A DNA stretch of 5,788 nt from contig JAOZLM010000156.1 in the NCBI GenBank assembly GCA_029934815.1, positions 1 to 5,788 of the forward strand, given 5' to 3'. The stretch is from Desulfocapsa sp. GTDB taxonomy: Bacteria > Desulfobacterota > Desulfobulbia > Desulfobulbales > Desulfocapsaceae. Positions within the stretch are counted from its first letter, which is position 1. Every line of letters begins with the position of its first letter. Position numbers and translations under genes: made by a program. Shown here piece by piece: positions 1 through 5,788 of the stretch. The notes below the pieces were generated by a model that did not search any database, had not been told where the DNA came from, and saw only the letters and a program-made list of their open reading frames with translations.

Positions 1-1661
1 TTAATCCGGTGCGGCTGATCAGCTTTGGGACCAAGACGTTTTTTGCGATCCGTTTCGTAATCTGAATAATTTCCTTCAAACCAGACAACTTTCGAATCCC
101 CTTCAAATGCTAAAATATGGGTGGCAATTCGATCAAGAAACCACCTGTCATGGCTGATAACCACTGCGCAGCCGCCAAAATTGTCGAGCGCTTCTTCAAG
201 GGCACGCAGAGTGTTTACATCAAGATCATTTGTAGGTTCATCAAGAAGTAATACATTGCCACCATTTTTTAGCATTTTCGCAAGATGGACACGGTTTCGC
301 TGGCCACCGGAGAGTAAGCCAACCTTTTTCTGCTGATCAGATCCGCCAAAATTAAATTTTCCTACATAGGCGCGGGAGTTAATTTCTTTTGTACCAAGCC
401 AGATAGTTTCCTGACCCTCGGAAATAGCTTCCCATATTGTGGACTCAGGGTCAAGACTGTCACGATTTTGATCGACATAGCCAAGTTTTACAGTATCGCC
501 CAGGCGAATTGTGCCTTCGTCAGGTGTATCTTCTCCAATAATCATTTTGAAGAGTGTGGATTTACCGGCTCCGTTTGGTCCGATGATTCCAACGATTCCA
601 CCAGCCGGCAGATTGAAGGTCATATCTTCAACAAGAAGCTGGTCACCAAAAGCCTTTTTAATATGATCAGCTTCGATAACAAGCTTACCAAGTCTTGGTC
701 CCGGCGGGATAAAAATTTGTAAATCGTTGGCAAGTTTATCGGTTTCCTGCCCCATCAATTTGTCATAAGAATTAATACGGGCCTTTGATTTGGAGCGTCT
801 GCCTTTTGGAGACATCTTGATCCATTCAAGCTCACGTTGCAGGGTTTTACGTCGACTGGATTCAGTCTTCTCTTCATTGGCCAGACGTTTTTCTTTCTGG
901 TCGAGCCAGGAAGAATAGTTTCCTTTCCAGGGGATACCAATGCCACGATCCAGCTCAAGGATCCAGCCTGCAACATTATCAAGAAAATACCGGTCATGGG
1001 TTACGGCTATTACGGTACCTTCGTATTGTTGCAGATGTTGTTCCAGCCAGGCAACCGATTCAGCATCAAGGTGGTTTGTCGGTTCATCCAGAAGGAGGAT
1101 ATCTGGTCTTTTAAGAAGGATTCTGCACAGGGCGACTCTTCTTTTTTCACCACCTGAGAGATGCTCACAGGTTGAGTCTGATGGCGGGCAGCGTAAAGCG
1201 TCCATGGCCATTTCAAGTTTAGAATCAAGATCCCAGGCATCCAGAGTATCCAGTTTGTCCTGCACTTCCCCCTGACGTTCAATAAGTGCCTGCATGGCAT
1301 CATCATCCATGGGCTCTGCAAATTTCTCATTAATTTCGTTAAATTCAGTGAGCAGATCAACAGTTCCCTGAACACCTTCCTCAACGATTTGTTTGATGGT
1401 CTTTGTTGGATCGAGCTCCGGTTCCTGAGGCAGGTAATCCACTGTAAGGCCGGGAGATATAGTAGTTTCGCCATTAAACTCGGTATCGATTCCTGCAAGA
1501 ATCCGAAGCAAGCTACTTTTTCCGGAACCGTTAAGGCCAAGGACACCAATTTTTGCGCCATAAAAATAAGAGAGGGAAATGTCTTTAAGTACAGGTTTGT
1601 CAGCATAATATTTGCTGACTTTGATCATTGAATAAATGACTTTTTTATCATCAACACTCAT
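1..1661 (-). CDS. ettA: Energy-dependent translational throttle protein EttA (ABC-F ATPase), 3' end cut by window edge
   Basis: This is a cytoplasmic ABC-F protein with two ATPase domains and no membrane segment. The family binds the ribosomal E site and gates early elongation according to ATP/ADP level. I read 553 uninterrupted codons from ATG at 1661 to the left edge; characterised EttA proteins are about 555 residues, so only a few C-terminal codons are missing. Domain 1 has Walker A GLNGSGKSS (residues 42-50), signature LSGGE (168-172), Walker B ending DEPTNHLD (192-199) and switch His222. Domain 2 has Walker A GPNGAGKST (361-369), LSGGQ (450-454), DEPTNDLD (474-481) and His504. The insertion at about 93-140 in domain 1 matches the 'arm' that separates EttA from Uup and other ABC-F members, and the basic linker at about 250-318 contains KGRRSKSKAR. 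Phrases such as VAWLE, RYFLDNVAGWILELDRG and FIPPGPRLG are nearly invariant in EttA. The gene is divergent from the two-component operon, and nothing links their functions. Confidence 0.96.
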   Translation of the reverse strand, partial: MSVDDKKVIYSMIKVSKYYADKPVLKDISLSYFYGAKIGVLGLNGSGKSSLLRILAGIDTEFNGETTISPGLTVDYLPQEPELDPTKTIKQIVEEGVQGTVDLLTEFNEINEKFAEPMDDDAMQALIERQGEVQDKLDTLDAWDLDSKLEMAMDALRCPPSDSTCEHLSGGEKRRVALCRILLKRPDILLLDEPTNHLDAESVAWLEQHLQQYEGTVIAVTHDRYFLDNVAGWILELDRGIGIPWKGNYSSWLDQKEKRLANEEKTESSRRKTLQRELEWIKMSPKGRRSKSKARINSYDKLMGQETDKLANDLQIFIPPGPRLGKLVIEADHIKKAFGDQLLVEDMTFNLPAGGIVGIIGPNGAGKSTLFKMIIGEDTPDEGTIRLGDTVKLGYVDQNRDSLDPESTIWEAISEGQETIWLGTKEINSRAYVGKFNFGGSDQQKKVGLLSGGQRNRVHLAKMLKNGGNVLLLDEPTNDLDVNTLRALEEALDNFGGCAVVISHDRWFLDRIATHILAFEGDSKVVWFEGNYSDYETDRKKRLGPKADQPHRI

Positions 1662-1668
1662 AATAGTT

Positions 1669-1674
1669 GTCCTT
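1669..1674 (-). promoter_or_regulatory. Ribosome binding site of ettA
   Basis: AAGGAC on the minus strand, 7 bases before the ATG at 1661, is a good Shine-Dalgarno match. It supports that ATG over the downstream in-frame ATG at residue 12 (SMIKVSKYY), because the family protein begins with a short extension before the 'Y.M.kVsK.Y' segment. Confidence 0.75.
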
Positions 1675-1787
1675 GTTTTGTTGGTGTTTCAGTATTTGGA
1701 AAAGATCAGCCATAATAGTATGAAATACAGCAAAAGAAAAGATTGAATGAATGTACTTGTGAAATTGCCTGATTCTTACCCTATGGG

Positions 1788-1815
1788 TTGATATGTTAGG
1801 AAAATCTGCTACACT
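1788..1815 (+). promoter_or_regulatory. Candidate sigma70-type promoter for the histidine kinase operon
   Basis: TTGATA (1788-1793, 5/6 to TTGACA) is followed by a 16-base spacer and TACACT (1810-1815, 4/6 to TATAAT). The -10 is preceded by TG at 1807-1808 in the extended -10 position (TGC-TACACT). Transcription would begin near 1822, giving a leader of about 50 bases before the ATG at 1873. It lies in the divergent intergenic region where a promoter for the operon is expected. It was found by eye in AT-rich DNA, so chance matches are possible. Confidence 0.4.
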
Positions 1816-1827
1816 ATCAAAAGATAG
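1814..1827. repeat. Small perfect inverted repeat at the candidate transcription start
   Basis: CTATC (1814-1818), AAAA, GATAG (1823-1827) form a perfect 5-bp inverted repeat with a 4-base gap. It begins inside the candidate -10 element and spans the expected transcription start. It has no following T-tract in either direction, so it is not a terminator. It could be a small operator half-site pair or chance; an arm of five bases is weak evidence. Confidence 0.25.
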
Positions 1828-1856
1828 CAAAAAAACTTTACAAGCTGTTTGCATCC

Positions 1857-1860
1857 GGAG
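1857..1860 (+). promoter_or_regulatory. Ribosome binding site deciding the histidine kinase start
   Basis: GGAG lies 12 bases before the ATG at 1873. The spacing is long but usable. A longer in-frame reading from TTG at 1849 (8 extra residues, including two Cys before the membrane segment) has no Shine-Dalgarno sequence before it. The ATG at 1873 also gives a canonical signal-anchor start (MKIRTF followed by a hydrophobic stretch), so it is preferred. Confidence 0.55.
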
Positions 1861-1872
1861 TGTATTGCCTGT

Positions 1873-4194
1873 ATGAAAATTCGTACTTTTATCTTTCTTC
1901 TTGTAATTGCCCTTGGCCTTTTTCCTGTTCTTATTTTGGCTGCATTAAGTCTTCCTAAAACCATTGAACGGCTTGAATATGCTGCGGCACTTGAAACGCA
2001 GGCTCGTTCTCATGTCGGATCTACACAGTTGAAGGCAAGAATTACCTGCCTGAAAAAGAGTCTGATTCGCTCAGCAACCCTCCCCGCTGCCTTTGCCACA
2101 ATAAAAGATCCCACCGAAGTAACAACCTTATCAAAGGTAATGAAACAGTGGTTTAAATTTGACGAACAGGTGAAAGGTTTTATGTTGATTGATGCAGAAG
2201 GGGTTGAGCTTCTTTCTGTTCATCGCAAGGAAAATCTTTTTTTAAAACCTGATTTCTCAGAGAATCATAAAGGGCATCAGTTTCTCGAAGCTTCTCTTGC
2301 AGTGAAACAAAATCATGTACTTGTAAAACTTGTTGATCATGAAAGTGATCCTTTTCACCGGACCCGCAGTGATGAATACGAACTCATCATGTCAACTCCC
2401 ATTGTGACCGATAATGGGTTAACTAAGGGTGTTATGCTTATGCGGGTTGATATGTCACAATTTCTGCAGGATTTTCTGGATTCATACTGGGTAACGGATA
2501 ACGGGAGGTATCTTCGAGGGTGCCGTACTAAGAACAGTTTTATTGAGTCGGACGGATATCTAGAAGATGGAGCAGTTAACTGTAATGCATTCACAGAGTT
2601 TCCCGGGTTAAAAATTATGGAAAACACTGATCCACTGATTTTATCCAGTAAGAATAATAGTAAGATTGCCTGGATGCCTCTTGTTTTTAACCGTGAACAG
2701 CAGGCTGTTATGTGGGTAGGTACGCTGGTTGATGAGTCCGCCATGAAAAAATGGAAGACGGACATGATCATTTCTGTGCTGGCAATTTTTTCCATCATGT
2801 CGGTTCTTGTTTTTATCACCGCAAAATGGATTGCGGCCAGGCTTGGGTTTATCCAGGAAGATCTGCTCACTGGTCTGCATAATATTATTAATAATGAGCG
2901 ACAGGTGTCATTTGACTGGCAAGGTCCCCTTGAAGTTAAAAAGCTTGCGGTGGATCTTACAGGTTTATCTAAACGATACAGTGAGATCTGTGACGCCAGG
3001 ACTGATGCTGAAATATCGCTGAGAGAGAGTGAAGATAAATTCCGAAGTCTCACAGGATCAGCTCTTGATGGTATTATTTTGATGGATCATGGTGGTAATA
3101 TTACCTACTGGAATGAGGCTGCCGCGACTCTTTTTGGTTTTTCAGATGAAGAGGCCATGGGGCACCCCATCCATGCACTTATTGATCCACGAAGGGAGGG
3201 GGAAGATCTTACTGTCAAACCTCTGGAACAGGTAGAGTCCGGTTCCAGTTTCGCAAGAACTGTTGAACTGATTGCACGTAATAAAAATGGTTCTGATGTT
3301 TTTGTCGAATTGTCTCTTTCCTCAACGACCATTAAAGGACAATGGCATGCTATTTGGATCGTTCGTGACATCAGTGAACGAAGACGTGTGGAGGAAAAAG
3401 CAAGAATCCAGCGTCAGCAGCTGCAGCAGGCTGATAAAATGATTTCTCTTGGCCTTTTAGTCTCCGGTGTTGCCCATGAGATTAATAATCCCAATTCCAT
3501 CGCCTTGCTCAATGTTCCAATTCTTTTCCGTGCATGGGAGGGTGCTAAACCCATTCTTGACGAGTTTTATGGTGAAAATAGTGATTTCTCCATTGGTGGT
3601 ATTGAGTATGCAAGTATGCGTAATGAGATTCCACGTATCTTTATGGAACTGGAAGAATCAGCCGTTCGCATCAAGCAAATTGTTGTAGAGCTGAAGGATT
3701 ATGCACGGCAGGAAACAAGCGGACAGATGGTAGCGGTAAATATTAATGATGCTGTACAGTCTGCAGTACGTCTTACATCGAATACCATTCAGAAACGAAC
3801 ACGTAAATTTGTAACAGATTATGCAGAAGAAGCTCTTATGGTTGAGGGCAACAAACAGCGGCTTTCTCAGGTTGTGATTAATCTCATTCAAAACAGTCTG
3901 GAAGCACTGGAAAATAAAGAAAAATCCCTTAGTATTTCCACAAGATATAATGCGAAGGTAGACGGTATAGAAATTACTATCGCCGATGAAGGAACAGGCA
4001 TTGCGCCTGATGATTTAAAGCAGGTGACTGATCCGTTTTTCACTACCAAACGAAACATTGGTGGAACAGGGCTTGGGCTTTCTGTTTCTGCTGGAATTGT
4101 AAAAGAACATAATGGCCTGATGAATTTTAGCTCTGAACAAGGAGTTGGAACGCAAGTTGAAATAGTCTTTCCAGCATTTCACGATAAAAAATAA
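1873..4194 (+). CDS. Membrane sensor histidine kinase: Cache-like extracytoplasmic sensor, PAS, HisKA, HATPase
   Basis: This 773-residue kinase is the predicted sensor for the adjacent response regulator. It has a basic start plus TM1 (about 6-27), a large extracytoplasmic region (about 28-297), TM2 (about 298-318), a HAMP-like linker (about 319-372), a short helical linker, PAS (about 387-505) and a coiled lead-in. The H-box SGVAHEINNP (531-540) has phospho-acceptor His535. The HATPase domain shows the N-box VVINLIQNSLEAL (667-679), G1 DEGTGI (705-710), F-box DPFFTTK (720-726) and G2 GGTGLGLS (730-737), so it looks catalytically intact. The outer region has two Cache-like strands, KGFMLIDAEG (101-110) and SYWVTDNGRYLRG (204-216), suggesting a double-Cache (LuxQ/PhoQ-like) fold; the ligand is unknown. 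The spacing from His535 to the YAR at 610-612 is longer than in standard HisKA. It lacks a receiver domain, so phosphotransfer is expected to the NtrC-type regulator 37 bases downstream. A Cache fold is my inference; the kinase call is firm. Confidence 0.94.
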   Translation: MKIRTFIFLLVIALGLFPVLILAALSLPKTIERLEYAAALETQARSHVGSTQLKARITCLKKSLIRSATLPAAFATIKDPTEVTTLSKVMKQWFKFDEQVKGFMLIDAEGVELLSVHRKENLFLKPDFSENHKGHQFLEASLAVKQNHVLVKLVDHESDPFHRTRSDEYELIMSTPIVTDNGLTKGVMLMRVDMSQFLQDFLDSYWVTDNGRYLRGCRTKNSFIESDGYLEDGAVNCNAFTEFPGLKIMENTDPLILSSKNNSKIAWMPLVFNREQQAVMWVGTLVDESAMKKWKTDMIISVLAIFSIMSVLVFITAKWIAARLGFIQEDLLTGLHNIINNERQVSFDWQGPLEVKKLAVDLTGLSKRYSEICDARTDAEISLRESEDKFRSLTGSALDGIILMDHGGNITYWNEAAATLFGFSDEEAMGHPIHALIDPRREGEDLTVKPLEQVESGSSFARTVELIARNKNGSDVFVELSLSSTTIKGQWHAIWIVRDISERRRVEEKARIQRQQLQQADKMISLGLLVSGVAHEINNPNSIALLNVPILFRAWEGAKPILDEFYGENSDFSIGGIEYASMRNEIPRIFMELEESAVRIKQIVVELKDYARQETSGQMVAVNINDAVQSAVRLTSNTIQKRTRKFVTDYAEEALMVEGNKQRLSQVVINLIQNSLEALENKEKSLSISTRYNAKVDGIEITIADEGTGIAPDDLKQVTDPFFTTKRNIGGTGLGLSVSAGIVKEHNGLMNFSSEQGVGTQVEIVFPAFHDKK

Positions 4195-4231
4195 CAAAAA
4201 TTAGCACGTACCCATTTGGAAATGATTTATT

Positions 4232-5662
4232 ATGGTTAAAACACGCTACCCTTCTTTGCCGGTATTACTGGTGGATGACGAGAATCCCTGGTTGAATACT
4301 TTCAGTCTTGTCCTGCAAACAGCTGGAATTAATAATGTTGACACCTGCAACGATTCCAGAGAGGTTATGGCTCTTTTAAAGGAACAATCCTACAGTGTGC
4401 TGGTATTAGATCTTACCATGCCTCATATCACCGGGGATGAACTGTTGCCGCTGGTTATTCAAGACTACCCTGAGATTCCGGTAATCATTATTACTGGTCT
4501 TGATCAGGTGGAAACTGCTGTGTCTTGTATGAAACTTGGTGCTTATGATTTTTTCACCAAAGTTTCTGAAGAATCACAACTGGTAACCGGTGTTAAAAGA
4601 GCGGTTGACTTTGGCATGTTACGTCGGGAAAATAGCTCCTTAAAAGAGCATTTTCTAAAAGATCAGCTTAATCATCCCGAAGCATTTTCCCATATAATCA
4701 CCCATAACAAATCAATGCGGACGATCTTTCAGTATATCGAATCCATTGCCACCACTGGTGAACCTGTGCTTATAACGGGGGAAACAGGTTCCGGAAAAGA
4801 ATTGTTTGCCCGTGCGGTGCATACTCTTTCTGAAAGAAGTGGTGAGTTTGTGGGCGTTAACATTGCGGGGCTGGATGGCGACATGCTTGCAGATACACTG
4901 TTTGGACATAAAAAAGGCGCATTCTCAGGAGCGGATCAGACTCGTAAGGGGCTGATCGCTGCAGCTACTGATGGAAGCATCTTCCTTGATGAAATCGGTG
5001 ACTTGAACCCCGCCTCACAGGTGAAACTCCTACGCCTTATTCAGGAGAGAGAATATTACGCATTAGGGTCTGATATATCAAGAAGTACAAATGTGCGGAT
5101 GATTTTTGCTACCCACAGAGATTTGGATTCATTACAGGAATCTGGAGAGTTCAGGCAGGATCTGTTTTTCAGACTGCGAACCCATCATATCCATATCCCT
5201 CCTTTACGTGATCGTTTAGATGATCTTCCTCTGCTCATAGACTTCTTCCTTGAAGAAGCCGCAATACGCCTTGGAAAAAAGAAACCGGCATATCCCAATG
5301 AGCTGGCTATGCTGCTTGGTACGTATAATTATCCCGGTAATGTCAGGGAGCTTCAGTCCATGGTTTTTGATGCCCTTTCCAAACATCAGAGCCGCACTTT
5401 GAGCATGGATGTATTTAAAGAATATATCGAAAACAGATGTGGTAAGACCGAAATTATGACAGGTCCTGCCGAAGGGGAAACGGTGTTCGGAGTGTTGGAT
5501 GTTCTGCCAACTTTGAAAGAATCCGGGCGATTACTGGTGCATGAGGCTTTGAACAGATCCCAAAATAATCAGGCTATAGCAGCCCAGATGCTTGGTATCA
5601 CCAGGCAGGCACTTAACTGGCGTTTAAAACAGGAAGCGGAGAAGAAAGATGCAGCGGGTTGA
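4232..5662 (+). CDS. Sigma54-dependent NtrC-family response regulator (receiver, AAA+, Fis-type HTH)
   Basis: This 476-residue cytoplasmic transcription activator is the predicted partner of the upstream kinase. The receiver (about 10-128) has acidic Asp15/Asp16, phospho-acceptor Asp60 (VLVLDLTMP), Thr88 and Lys110. The AAA+ domain (about 152-385) has Walker A GETGSGKE (183-190), the sigma54-contact loop as GAFSGA (229-234), Walker B FLDEIGDL (251-258), sensor I ATHRDL (293-298), arginine-finger candidates Arg308 and Arg314 in FRQDLFFRL, and sensor II YPGNVREL (367-374). A linker leads to a Fis-type helix-turn-helix (about 434-468, AIAAQMLGITRQALNWRLK). Length and order match NtrC/ZraR-type proteins. 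The oddities are Ser232 in place of the usual Thr, and Val111 where receivers normally have Pro after the Lys. The start has only a weak GGA 11 bases upstream, but no other in-frame start precedes it and the receiver begins at once. The 37-base gap from the kinase gene shows no terminator, implying one transcript. Target genes are not evident. Confidence 0.95.
   Translation: MVKTRYPSLPVLLVDDENPWLNTFSLVLQTAGINNVDTCNDSREVMALLKEQSYSVLVLDLTMPHITGDELLPLVIQDYPEIPVIIITGLDQVETAVSCMKLGAYDFFTKVSEESQLVTGVKRAVDFGMLRRENSSLKEHFLKDQLNHPEAFSHIITHNKSMRTIFQYIESIATTGEPVLITGETGSGKELFARAVHTLSERSGEFVGVNIAGLDGDMLADTLFGHKKGAFSGADQTRKGLIAAATDGSIFLDEIGDLNPASQVKLLRLIQEREYYALGSDISRSTNVRMIFATHRDLDSLQESGEFRQDLFFRLRTHHIHIPPLRDRLDDLPLLIDFFLEEAAIRLGKKKPAYPNELAMLLGTYNYPGNVRELQSMVFDALSKHQSRTLSMDVFKEYIENRCGKTEIMTGPAEGETVFGVLDVLPTLKESGRLLVHEALNRSQNNQAIAAQMLGITRQALNWRLKQEAEKKDAAG
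5638..5641 (+). promoter_or_regulatory. Ribosome binding site inside the regulator gene for the downstream small gene
   Basis: GGAG lies 7 bases before the ATG at 5649, inside the last codons of the response regulator gene. It is the best-placed Shine-Dalgarno in the operon and supports the overlapping start. Confidence 0.65.
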
Positions 5663-5788
5663 TTTTAGTATTAGCGGCTACACTCTGGACTTTGATCAGG
5701 CTAGAGAGACCGGACGTTTAATCGCAGAGAAGGAAAACGAATTTACTATGCTTGTTTCCTGGTGTGACAGAGAAAAGGGAAAACATTC
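5649..5788 (+). CDS. Start of a small conserved protein, possibly AF1514/DUF5619-like; runs off right edge
   Basis: The reading frame is open from ATG at 5649 to the window end, 46 full codons, in the +1 frame relative to the regulator and overlapping it by 14 bases. The visible protein begins MQRVDFSISGYTLDFDQARE and continues with a helix-like acidic/basic stretch, then MLVSWCDREKGKHS. The pattern of a short beta strand, 'DFD.A…' helix, then a strand ending in '…SW.D…GKHS' resembles from memory the uncharacterised AF1514 family (DUF5619), small proteins of archaea and Desulfobacterota with no known function. That assignment is tentative because only the N-terminal part is visible. There is no signal peptide or membrane segment in the visible part, so it is probably cytoplasmic. 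The overlap with a good ribosome binding site implies co-transcription and probably translational coupling with the two-component pair. Confidence 0.75.
   Translation, partial: MQRVDFSISGYTLDFDQARETGRLIAEKENEFTMLVSWCDREKGKH

Noticed and set aside
837..1275. Plus-strand reading frames opposite ettA (for example 837-1157 and 940-1275)
   Set aside because: They are antisense shadows of conserved ettA codons with low-complexity Ser/Arg-rich translations and no motifs.
1010..1606. 198-codon minus-strand reading frame within ettA
   Set aside because: It is an alternative frame of ettA. The true frame carries all ABC motifs without interruption, so this is a shadow and not evidence of a frameshift.
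1712..1717. TATTAT on the minus strand as the -10 of an ettA promoter
   Set aside because: It is well placed, but I found no acceptable -35 at 16-18 bases and no TG extension. In AT-rich DNA this is too weak to list as a feature.
1768..1788. GG-N10-GC on the minus strand upstream of ettA as a possible sigma54 promoter
   Set aside because: Only the four core bases fit; the flanking TGGCAC and TTGC consensus is otherwise poor. ettA is a housekeeping gene for which a sigma54 promoter would be unexpected.
1651..1854. 67-codon minus-strand reading frame filling the intergenic region and overlapping the start of ettA
   Set aside because: It has no Shine-Dalgarno before its ATG, no recognisable domain, and it would cover both the candidate kinase promoter and the ettA ribosome binding site.
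1849..1872. TTG start for the kinase, adding eight residues
   Set aside because: No ribosome binding site precedes it, and the added residues carry two Cys before the signal anchor. The ATG at 1873 has GGAG upstream and gives a typical membrane-anchor start.
2355..3053. 232-codon minus-strand reading frame inside the kinase gene
   Set aside because: It is antisense to well-supported kinase coding sequence. Its Ser/Arg-rich composition is typical of a shadow frame and it shows no domain.
4202..4220. A TAGCACG…TTTGG string between the kinase and regulator genes, reminiscent of a sigma54 -24/-12 promoter
   Set aside because: The first essential G of the -24 GG is A, the -12 GC is absent (GG instead) and the spacing is two bases too long. 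The gap is also only 37 bases within an apparent operon.

Overview
The window suggests a mesophilic, moderately AT-rich bacterium, most likely of the Desulfobacterota (sulfate-reducer-like 'deltaproteobacteria'). This is inferred from protein style, not from a marker gene. The basis is a full-length EttA-type ABC-F protein, a Cache/PAS hybrid-free histidine kinase with an enlarged H-box hairpin, and an NtrC-class regulator with the 'VNIAGL…LFGHKKGAF' style AAA+ domain. No RNA gene, insertion sequence, CRISPR array or attachment site is visible.

Layout: bases 1-1661 (minus strand) hold nearly all of ettA, an ABC-F translation factor that runs off the left edge with only its last few codons missing. 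A divergent intergenic region (1662-1872) holds the ettA ribosome binding site, a plausible sigma70-type extended -10 promoter reading right, and a small perfect inverted repeat at its downstream edge. Rightward from 1873 runs a compact three-gene set: a 773-residue membrane histidine kinase (1873-4194), a 476-residue sigma54-dependent response regulator (4232-5662, 37 bases later), and the start of a small protein (5649 to the right edge) whose ATG lies inside the regulator gene.

How they work together: the kinase probably senses an extracytoplasmic signal through a Cache-like region, integrates it through a cytoplasmic PAS domain, autophosphorylates at His535 and passes the phosphate to Asp60 of the regulator. 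The phosphorylated regulator would form an AAA+ ring that remodels sigma54-RNA polymerase at target promoters. No convincing -24/-12 promoter was found by eye in this window, so the targets probably lie elsewhere. The small third gene resembles the uncharacterised AF1514/DUF5619-type family (from memory, tentative). Its 14-base overlap with the regulator suggests translational coupling. ettA is probably unrelated housekeeping.

The most interesting points are the coupling of the two-component pair to a small uncharacterised protein, the extended dimerisation/H-box hairpin of the kinase, and two motif variants in the regulator (GAFSGA for GAFTGA, and Lys-Val for the receiver Lys-Pro). I see nothing here that clearly amounts to a new system; the third gene is the best lead.
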